A stretch of DNA of 7,880 nt from an uncultured Brevinema sp. (GTDB lineage: Bacteria; Spirochaetota; Brevinematia; Brevinematales; Brevinemataceae). Positions 1 through 4,364 of this stretch are shown in pieces (positions within the stretch are counted from its first letter, which is position 1; the number at the start of each line of letters is the position of its first letter). The notes under the pieces were generated by a model, which worked only from the letters and a program-made list of their open reading frames with translations, searched no databases and was not told where the DNA came from. The stretch lies in assembly GCA_947040475.1 (NCBI GenBank), contig CAMRBT010000069.1:1-7880 (forward strand), given 5' to 3'. The position numbers and the translations under genes are program-made.

Positions 1-106
1 TTAAAAATCCCCCTGCTTTTGACAGACGAAAATAGAAAGGCTTATCACAACTTTATTAATAGAGATACTCCCTCGTGTATAGTGGGGGGGAGCTTCAAAA
101 TACCTA
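1..106. other. gene-less left edge with a G7 tract
   Basis: No supported gene. Stop codons break up the frames on both strands, and the one open minus-strand frame (147 to 1) lacks a start with an SD and resembles nothing I recognise. The stretch contains a run of seven G (84-90), unusual in such A+T-rich sequence, with a weak CTCCC/GGGAG pairing (68-72 with 88-92). An isolated TTGACA at 19-24 has no acceptable -10 at the right distance. Confidence 0.5.
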
Positions 107-135
107 TTGACAATAATAGTATTATACTTTATACT
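107..135 (+). promoter_or_regulatory. strong sigma-70-type promoter for the structured RNA
   Basis: A perfect -35 TTGACA (107-112) is followed by exactly 17 bp and a -10 TATACT (130-135). The predicted transcription start is at about 141-143, which falls at the 5' arm of a long inverted repeat. No reading frame with an SD follows for more than 300 bp, so the first product is more likely an RNA than a protein. Confidence 0.65.
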
Positions 136-142
136 ATTATTG
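111..142. repeat. 12-bp perfect dyad covering the promoter
   Basis: CAATAATAGTAT (111-122) is the exact reverse complement of ATACTATTATTG (131-142), with an 8-bp centre. It runs from the end of the -35 box through the -10 box to the predicted start, which is where a dimeric repressor would bind. Its right arm also overlaps the left end of the 138-155 repeat arm. Operator function is inference, and A+T-rich DNA makes dyads easier to find by chance. Confidence 0.45.
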
Positions 143-186
143 ACCAATTACACAAGATTCAAAAAATCTTTGTACATCTATCTTTT

Positions 187-222
187 TTATTTTAAAAAGA
201 TTTTTTATTCTTTTTAAAATAA
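187..222. repeat. 14-bp perfect hairpin inside the structured RNA
   Basis: The arms are 187-200 and 209-222 (core ATTTTAAAAAGA with TCTTTTTAAAAT) around an 8-base loop. It is entirely A/U-rich except for one G-C pair, so it is stable mainly by length. It would be the first internal branch of the multi-branch fold. Confidence 0.6.
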
Positions 223-243
223 TATTGTGCTAGATCCTTGCTT

Positions 244-319
244 TAATACTCGTCAACTAGTAGATTTATTATAATTGCCTATAGTGTGATTTGTAGATTT
301 CCAAAGTTGACGAGTATTA
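244..319. repeat. 15-bp perfect stem with a long loop
   Basis: TAATACTCGTCAACT (244-258) pairs with AGTTGACGAGTATTA (305-319). The 46-base loop contains an 8-base direct repeat GTAGATTT (260-267 and 293-300) and CCTATAGTG (278-286). The latter is complementary to CACTATAGG (369-377), giving a possible loop-to-3'-flank pseudoknot. Confidence 0.65.
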
Positions 320-375
320 GGTAGTAATGTCTAAGATTTTTAATTTTGTGTAATTGGTCAATACAATCCACTATA

Positions 376-426
376 GGTTTTTTGTATTGTCACATGATTT
401 TTCTTTCTTTTATAATACAAAAAACC
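376..426. repeat. 13-bp inverted repeat, possible antiterminator arm
   Basis: GGTTTTTTGTATT (376-388) is the exact reverse complement of AATACAAAAAACC (414-426). The 3' arm shares 424-426 with the hairpin at 424-450. The 5' arm shares 382-388 with a smaller pairing to 360-366 and shares 376-377 with the pseudoknot. Pairings here are therefore mutually exclusive, as in attenuator leaders. As DNA, the arms overlap both elements of the 387-416 promoter. Confidence 0.45.
387..416 (+). promoter_or_regulatory. promoter for the HNH nuclease gene
   Basis: The -35 TTGTCA (387-392) is followed by an 18-bp spacer and a perfect -10 TATAAT (411-416). The predicted start is about 422-424, so the mRNA would begin right at the 5' arm of the hairpin that contains the SD of the nuclease gene. 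Confidence 0.55.
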
Positions 427-457
427 TCTCATAGCGTTTGTTAGAGAGGTCTTTTTT
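424..457 (+). promoter_or_regulatory. terminator-like hairpin that holds the nuclease SD
   Basis: ACCTCTC (424-430) pairs with GAGAGGT (444-450) across a 13-base loop, followed by C and six T (452-457), directly before the ATG at 458. The A-run before it can pair with the T-run. The best SD for the nuclease gene, GAGGT (446-450), lies inside the 3' arm, 7 nt from the ATG. The element could be an intrinsic terminator for the upstream RNA, a translation-blocking leader hairpin, or both. Confidence 0.55.
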
Positions 458-868
458 ATGAAAATTTTTATCAAGGTCTTTATTTTGTTATTGCTAACTT
501 CTTGTTATCGATATGTCCGATCAGATTATAATTATAATTCTGCAAAAGCACGAAAAACACTCATCACAAAGCTTCCTTTCACAGATCCCTACAATACAAA
601 TATCACTCTCTCTAATAAACGAGATATTCACATCGATCATATTGTTCCTCTAAAAGTGGCTCATAACAGCGGAGCGAAATATTGGAATAAAAATAAAAAA
701 CAAGCTTTCGCCAACGATTTATCAAACATGATTGCCGTTTCTAAAAAGTGTAATCTTTCAAAAAGCGATAAGACACTTTCTCAATGGATTGTTCCTAACA
801 ATATTTATTTTAGAGTAGAATACAGCAATCGCTATCTTAATATCATACAAAAATATCAACTAAAATAA
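458..868 (+). CDS. small exported lipoprotein-like HNH nuclease (DUF1524/GmrSD-C-like)
   Basis: The 136-aa product starts with a short signal peptide: K2, K6, then hydrophobic residues to a lipobox-like LTSC with Cys16. It is probably exported and lipid-anchored, or otherwise secreted. The rest matches the core of the DUF1524-type HNH family as I know it: an IDHIVPL motif (D60-H61) as the first catalytic element, a central SGAKYW and FANDLSNMIAV block (71-94), and NLSKSDKTLSQWIVPN (99-114) as the last element. All key positions look intact, so it is predicted to cut DNA or RNA with a metal ion. The ATG at 458 is required for the signal peptide. Its SD (GAGGT, 446-450) is buried in a hairpin, suggesting controlled expression. 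It is a single-gene unit convergent with rpsI. No immunity partner is visible, and an extracytoplasmic location would itself protect the host. Nutrient nucleic-acid degradation and defence or competition are both possible roles. Confidence 0.75.
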   Translation: MKIFIKVFILLLLTSCYRYVRSDYNYNSAKARKTLITKLPFTDPYNTNITLSNKRDIHIDHIVPLKVAHNSGAKYWNKNKKQAFANDLSNMIAVSKKCNLSKSDKTLSQWIVPNNIYFRVEYSNRYLNIIQKYQLK

Positions 869-953
869 AATGTCATTATTTTCTGAACTCTGTTTTCTAT
901 CTATAGCTGAGTAAGACAATAATCTCAATCACTTCGTTCTTTCGTTATTCTCT

Positions 954-984
954 AAAAAAACACCCTTCGTAAGAAGGGTGTTTT
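954..984 (-). terminator. intrinsic terminator of rplM-rpsI
   Basis: The stem CACCCTTC (961-968) pairs with GAAGGGTG (973-980) around a four-base loop. Read on the minus strand it is followed by seven T (from 960 down to 954), 5 bp after the rpsI stop. On the + strand only four T follow, so it may also end the nuclease transcript, but less efficiently. Confidence 0.9.
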
Positions 985-989
985 GATAT

Positions 990-1397
990 TTAACGTTTTG
1001 AATATTGTTCTTTTTTACGAGATTTACGGAGGCCGTATTTTTTACGTTCAACCATTCTATCATCTCTAGTAAGAAAACCTTTATCTTTTAAGATAGAGCG
1101 ATATTTTTCTTTATCTAGATCGTTAAGAGCTCTAGCTAAACCATGACGGATAGCTTCGGCTTGTCCATTAACTCCACCACCTTTAACAGTACAAAAAATA
1201 TCGAATTGATTTGTAGTGTTTGTAAGAGTGAATACTTCAAAAATTTGATCACTAAAAAATGTTGGAAAATATTCTGAATAATCTTTTTTATTTACTGTGA
1301 AATTTCCTTTTCCATTAGGAGAAAGAAAAACACGGGCAACACTAGTCTTACGACGACCTGTTGCATAAACACGGGTATCTTTTTTTACAACTGCCAT
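990..1397 (-). CDS. rpsI: 30S ribosomal protein S9
   Basis: The 135-aa product is full length for bacterial S9 (usually about 130). Visible family signatures are the ATGRRKTSVARV block (12-23), the VKGGGVNGQAEAIRHGLARAL region (71-91, GGG loop and GQAxAIRHG) and the basic C-terminal tail 118-135 ending in QYSKR. The conserved KR end reaches into the ribosomal P site and contacts the anticodon loop of tRNA. The start follows an excellent SD, AAGGAG, that overlaps the TAA stop of rplM, with an 11-bp gap between the genes. It is therefore co-transcribed with, and probably translationally coupled to, rplM. A strong terminator follows at once. The gene is intact, with nothing odd in composition. 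Confidence 0.97.
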   Translation of the reverse strand: MAVVKKDTRVYATGRRKTSVARVFLSPNGKGNFTVNKKDYSEYFPTFFSDQIFEVFTLTNTTNQFDIFCTVKGGGVNGQAEAIRHGLARALNDLDKEKYRSILKDKGFLTRDDRMVERKKYGLRKSRKKEQYSKR

Positions 1398-1408
1398 GTC
1401 ATTTCTCC

Positions 1409-1846
1409 TTAAATATCTCTGTGGACAATTAATCCACCATTAGCATTTTTGAATTCAGGTCCTTCAACAATAATAAGTTTTTTAAACATACGACGTGCAA
1501 GACGATTTTTTGGTAACATAGCTCTGATAGCTTTTTCTAGTGGGAACCAAGGTTTTCTTTCCATCATTTGTCTATGGCTAAGTTCTCTAAGTCCACCCAT
1601 CCATCCTGTATGACGTCTGTAAACTTTAGTGTTTTCTTTTCTACCAGAAAGTGTAAATTGATAAGCATTGATGATTACCACAAAATCACCATCATCTACG
1701 TGAGGTGTGAAAGTTGGTTTGTGTTTGCCTTGAAGAATTCTTGCTGCGACAGCTGATATACGACCAAGAGCTTTGCCTTGAGCGTCAATCACATGCCATT
1801 TACGAGAAATTTCAGGAGCTTTAGTGTATGTTGTTTTTAAGCTCAT
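1409..1846 (-). CDS. rplM: 50S ribosomal protein L13
   Basis: The 145-aa product is of normal length for L13, an early assembly protein of the large subunit that binds 23S rRNA. Signatures seen are WHVIDAQGKALGRISAVAA (17-35), LQGKHKPTFTPHVDDGD (38-54), VYRRHTGWMGG (75-85) and AIRAMLPKNRLARRMFKKL (106-124). The start ATG (1844-1846) has an AAAGGA SD 9 nt upstream. It is the first gene of the rplM-rpsI operon, which has its own promoter in the gap behind copA. In other bacteria L13 represses this operon by binding its leader. The hairpin in the leader here (1872-1904) would suit such control, but this is inference. Confidence 0.97.
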   Translation of the reverse strand: MSLKTTYTKAPEISRKWHVIDAQGKALGRISAVAARILQGKHKPTFTPHVDDGDFVVIINAYQFTLSGRKENTKVYRRHTGWMGGLRELSHRQMMERKPWFPLEKAIRAMLPKNRLARRMFKKLIIVEGPEFKNANGGLIVHRDI

Positions 1847-1855
1847 AAGTTAAAT

Positions 1856-1904
1856 TCCTTTATTGTTTTTTCTTAGGACTTGCAAGGAGCGCAGTTTCCT
1901 AAAG
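1856..1904 (-). promoter_or_regulatory. rplM leader hairpin with anti-SD loop (candidate L13 autoregulation site)
   Basis: In the mRNA the leader of about 65 nt forms TTAGG/CCTAA (1898-1902 with 1873-1877), continued by ACTGC with GCAAGT with small bulges, around a loop GCTCCTT. The TCCTT in the loop (1884-1888) is complementary to AAGGA of the rplM SD (1856-1861). It could therefore mask the SD, giving two competing states. L13-dependent control of rplM-rpsI leaders is known in E. coli, and an L13 leader motif is described in Firmicutes. I cannot tell whether this is the same motif. Confidence 0.4.
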
Positions 1905-1918
1905 TATGGGACTTTGTT

Positions 1919-1947
1919 ATTATAACAAAATAAATTAAAAAAATCAA
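1919..1947 (-). promoter_or_regulatory. rplM-rpsI promoter with extended -10
   Basis: Read on the minus strand, the -35 is TTGATT (1942-1947), the spacer is 17 bp and the -10 is TATAAT (1919-1924), preceded by TGT, giving the extended form TGTTATAAT. Transcription would start near 1912. The promoter lies wholly in the 118-bp gap after copA, so ribosomal protein genes do not depend on copA transcription, although no good terminator separates them. Confidence 0.75.
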
Positions 1948-1964
1948 TCAAATTTTGATATTTT

Positions 1965-4178
1965 TTACGATAATTTTTTCTTTGATAATAATATAGAGTT
2001 TCCTATCACGGTTAAAGAGCTAAATGTCATTGCTATTTCTGCAGTGACAGGGTGTAATAATCCCAAAAATGCAGCGGGAATAGCCACACAATTATAAAAG
2101 AAAGCCCAAAATAAATTTTGTTTAATTTTAAGGAAGGTTGCCTGAGCGACTTTAAAAGAAAGCACTAAAGAAGTAAGAGATCCTGTCACGAGGATAATAT
2201 CCCCAGATTCTGCAGCGATATCTGTCCCTGTACCCATGGCGATTCCTACATTTGCTTGCTCGAGAGCTGCGGCATCATTGATACCATCGCCAACAAAACA
2301 AACTTTATAATTTTGTTTTTGTAAAGACTGAATGGTTTCTAATTTTTGTTTTGGGGAACATTCATACATGACTGAAGTGATATCTAGTTCTGTGGCTACA
2401 GCATGAGCAGCATTTTTATGGTCTCCCGTTATCATGATAATTTTTTTACCCATAGCTTTTAGTTGATTGATACTGTCTTTTGCCTCAGGATTTAAGGAAT
2501 CTGAAAAGCTCAAAACAAGCTCGCAATTTTTAGTATGCATGTTAGACAAACAAACCAGTGTTTCGTGTAATGCTATTTGTGTATCTATCATCTCTTGTAA
2601 TTCTTCAGAAATAGTAATATCTTGCTCTTGAGTGGCTTTTAAAGAGCCTGCAAACCATTCTATTTGATCTATTGTTCCTTGAAGACCTTGTCCAGGATTG
2701 TTTGTGATATTTTCTAGAGTTTTAGCCTCTATTTTGTGTTCTTTTGCATAAGCTAATACAGCATGTGCAATAGGGTGAATAGAGCTTTTTTCTAATCCTA
2801 CAAGAATTTTCAAAGTCTCAGAATGACCATCAACAGAGATAATATTTGTTACTTTTGGTTTTCCCATTGTGAGTGTTCCTGTTTTGTCAAGAGCAATGAT
2901 ATCAATATCACAAAGATGTTGGACAGCACGCCCTCTACGAATGAGAACACCTTTTTTTGCACCCAAAGTGGATCCATTTACGAGAGCCATAGGAGTAGCC
3001 AATCCAAGAGCACAAGGACAAGCAATTACTAGTACAGCGATTGCGGCGGAGAGCGCTGAAGCAAAACGAGAAGAAGTATCATAAGTAAACCCAAATGGAG
3101 ATAGCAAATCAGGGAAAAAATTAGGGAAGGCAAACCAAGTAGCAAAACTTAAAAAGGAGATAGTTAGAAGAATAGGCACAAAAACTACGGTGATATTATC
3201 TGCTAAAACTTGTATAGGGACTTTGGTACCTTGAGCTTCTTTGATCAGTTTGATTGTTTGAGCGAGCATATTATTCTGAGAATCTCTTTCTACTTTTATT
3301 GTAATAAATCCATCAAGATTGAGTGCTCCACCATAGGCATAGTCTCCAGGTTTTTTTTCTATAGGGATAGATTCTCCTGTAAGGAAACTCTCGTCTGTAG
3401 ATGTTCTTCCTTCTATAATTGTTCCATCAGTAGGTATTTTTTCACCGGATTTAACTTGGATAGTGTCCCCTATTTTTAAATCTTGTACCAAAACTTCTGT
3501 AATAGAACCATCTACTGAGACGAGATGTGCGTATTTACCACTAAAATTAGCAAGAGCTGAGATCGCTTTAGAAGCAGTTCCTCGTGCCATACTTTCTAAG
3601 AGACGCCCTGTAAGATTAACGGTAATGAGCATAGAAGCAGTTACAGAATAATCGGGAATTTTAACCCCAAACAGAGGTAATAAAGAGCTAACCCATGCTG
3701 CTAAAGCACCAAGAGCAATAAGAAAATCCATACCCATAACACCAGAAAACAGTGATTTGGTAGCACTTTTTATAATAGGAAATCCTGGTATAAAAATTGT
3801 TGCTCCAGCTATAATAATACCTAAATACGGATATGTTGTACTCATATAATCATGATGTCCTAATAACATAGGGAACATTAAAATAGAAGTGAGAATCCAT
3901 GAAACAACAACAAGAATAAATTCTTTGTTAAAAGTATTTTCATAAGAAAGTGTCGTTGATTCGGGAGTAAGAGTAAATCCCATATTATTAGCAATAGCAA
4001 TAATATCTTCTTCTTTAACTACAGAAGGGTGAAATTCTATGGCAGCAGTACCTGATATAAAATTAACAAGGATTTTAGTAACACCATCAAGTTTCTGTAC
4101 TTTTTTTTCCAAACGACCAGCACAGGCAACACAATGCATACCTGTAACGTTGAAAGTACTCGATTTATGTTTAGCCAT
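1965..4178 (-). CDS. copA: Cu(I)-exporting P1B-type ATPase
   Basis: The 737-aa product is full length for a one-HMA-domain copper ATPase. Domains in order: an HMA metal-binding domain (7-70) with GMHCVAC (Cys16, Cys19); about four membrane segments (roughly 86-196); the actuator with TGES (267-270); membrane segments with the CPC ion-binding motif (387-389); the phosphorylation site DKTGTLT with Asp431; the P1B-specific HP pair (468-469); TGD (594-596) and GDGIND (630-635); and the last two segments with YN (695-696) and MTFSS (717-721). CPC plus YN plus MxxSS is the Cu(I)/Ag(I) class signature, so it should pump Cu(I) out of the cytoplasm using ATP. All catalytic residues are present. The start ATG has AGGAG 5 nt upstream and a consensus-like promoter. 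No CopZ chaperone or copper regulator gene lies beside it. Confidence 0.95.
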   Translation of the reverse strand: MAKHKSSTFNVTGMHCVACAGRLEKKVQKLDGVTKILVNFISGTAAIEFHPSVVKEEDIIAIANNMGFTLTPESTTLSYENTFNKEFILVVVSWILTSILMFPMLLGHHDYMSTTYPYLGIIIAGATIFIPGFPIIKSATKSLFSGVMGMDFLIALGALAAWVSSLLPLFGVKIPDYSVTASMLITVNLTGRLLESMARGTASKAISALANFSGKYAHLVSVDGSITEVLVQDLKIGDTIQVKSGEKIPTDGTIIEGRTSTDESFLTGESIPIEKKPGDYAYGGALNLDGFITIKVERDSQNNMLAQTIKLIKEAQGTKVPIQVLADNITVVFVPILLTISFLSFATWFAFPNFFPDLLSPFGFTYDTSSRFASALSAAIAVLVIACPCALGLATPMALVNGSTLGAKKGVLIRRGRAVQHLCDIDIIALDKTGTLTMGKPKVTNIISVDGHSETLKILVGLEKSSIHPIAHAVLAYAKEHKIEAKTLENITNNPGQGLQGTIDQIEWFAGSLKATQEQDITISEELQEMIDTQIALHETLVCLSNMHTKNCELVLSFSDSLNPEAKDSINQLKAMGKKIIMITGDHKNAAHAVATELDITSVMYECSPKQKLETIQSLQKQNYKVCFVGDGINDAAALEQANVGIAMGTGTDIAAESGDIILVTGSLTSLVLSFKVAQATFLKIKQNLFWAFFYNCVAIPAAFLGLLHPVTAEIAMTFSSLTVIGNSILLSKKKLS

Positions 4179-4190
4179 ATAAACTCCTAT

Positions 4191-4208
4191 TATAATATAG
4201 ATATTATA
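4191..4208. repeat. short dyad near the copA transcription start
   Basis: TATAATA (4191-4197) and TATTATA (4202-4208) form a 7-4-7 inverted repeat between the predicted copA start point and its SD. It could be an operator, but it does not resemble the CopY (TACAnnTGTA) or G/C-tract CsoR sites I know, and in such A/T-only sequence chance is a real alternative. Confidence 0.2.
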
Positions 4209-4213
4209 TTTAT

Positions 4214-4242
4214 ATTATACATATTTTTTGAGGTGAGTTCAA
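4214..4242 (-). promoter_or_regulatory. copA promoter
   Basis: On the minus strand: TTGAAC (4237-4242), a 17-bp spacer and a perfect TATAAT (4214-4219). The start is expected near 4207, giving a leader of about 28 nt that contains AGGAG (4184-4188) 5 nt before the ATG. It is divergent from the promoter of the PAS-domain gene, with the two -35 boxes about 40 bp apart. Confidence 0.7.
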
Positions 4243-4281
4243 TATAAATAGTAAATAAATAATAAATATTCTTAATAACAC

Positions 4282-4310
4282 TTGATAATAATATAAAAAA
4301 TTAATATACT
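4282..4310 (+). promoter_or_regulatory. promoter of the PAS-domain membrane protein gene
   Basis: TTGATA (4282-4287), a 17-bp spacer and TATACT (4305-4310). The start is expected near 4317, leaving a leader of about 48 nt. The spacing and both boxes are good. Confidence 0.65.
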
Positions 4311-4351
4311 GAGTAAAGCAAATATTGTTTAATAGAGAAAGATAATTGAGT

Positions 4352-4358
4352 AGGTGAT
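4352..4358 (+). promoter_or_regulatory. SD that sets a GTG start
   Basis: AGGTGAT (4352-4358) is an uninterrupted 7-base match to the classical anti-SD of 16S rRNA and lies 6 nt before the GTG at 4365. This supports the non-ATG start. The next in-frame ATG (residue 19) would cut into the first membrane segment. Confidence 0.75.
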
Positions 4359-4364
4359 TTAGGG

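Larger units (their letters stand above)
138..363. repeat. 18-bp perfect inverted repeat forming the closing stem
   Basis: The arms are 138-155 and 346-363, with core TTGACCAATTACACAA pairing with TTGTGTAATTGGTCAA. Pairing continues inward through 157-159 with 342-344 and, after a two-base bulge, 162-170 with 333-341. The arms are about 190 bp apart and enclose two further long inverted repeats, so the whole looks like an RNA fold rather than transposon ends. No transposase and no target duplication are visible. Confidence 0.75.
142..383 (+). ncRNA. candidate structured non-coding RNA with closed ends and a pseudoknot
   Basis: A strong promoter would start this transcript near 142. Its first bases (138-155) pair perfectly with 346-363 (18 bp). 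The stem continues inward, with bulges, through 162-170 with 333-341. Inside the stem are a 14-bp perfect hairpin (187-200 with 209-222) and a 15-bp perfect hairpin (244-258 with 305-319). The loop of the latter holds 278-286, a 9-base perfect complement of 369-377 just 3' of the closing stem, followed by TTTTTT (378-383). This suggests a closed multi-branch RNA with a long-range pseudoknot. There is no SD-led reading frame. I recognise no known class: signature motifs of RNase P RNA, tmRNA, hammerhead, T-box or TPP elements are not visible. A 6S-like RNA is possible because its ends also pair. The 3' end is uncertain, and read-through to the hairpin at 424-457 is an alternative. Confidence 0.5.

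Noticed and set aside
19..47. Promoter with TTGACA at 19-24
   Set aside because: The hexamer 17 bp downstream (TTATCA) does not match a -10, and no other spacing gives one.
84..90. G7 tract as a phase-variation switch
   Set aside because: It is not in a reading frame and lies 16 bp upstream of the -35 box; one short homopolymer is not enough to argue for slippage control.
1..147. Open minus-strand frame ending in a stop at the first three bases
   Set aside because: Only TTG or weaker starts, no SD, overlaps the strong promoter and dyad, and the peptide resembles no family I know. The stop at the edge is most likely coincidence.
138..363. Inverted repeats as ends of a miniature transposon
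   Set aside because: The repeats nest several times and fit a promoter-driven RNA fold. No target duplication, transposase or typical terminal motif was seen.
142..457. CRISPR array or omega-type guide RNA
   Set aside because: No regular direct repeats with spacers and no Cas, TnpB or IscB gene. The HNH protein is an exported DUF1524-type nuclease, not an RNA-guided one.
1568..1756. Small + strand open frame inside rplM
   Set aside because: It is antisense to conserved L13 codons and has no SD or recognisable domain.
1943..1964. Terminator after copA
   Set aside because: The dyad ATCAAA/TTTGAT (1947-1959) is all A/T but for two pairs and leaves almost no loop, so it is too weak to call although T residues follow it.
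2823..3651. Several open frames on the + strand inside copA
   Set aside because: They lie antisense to the conserved P-type ATPase core, have no SD, and their peptides look like reverse readings of it.
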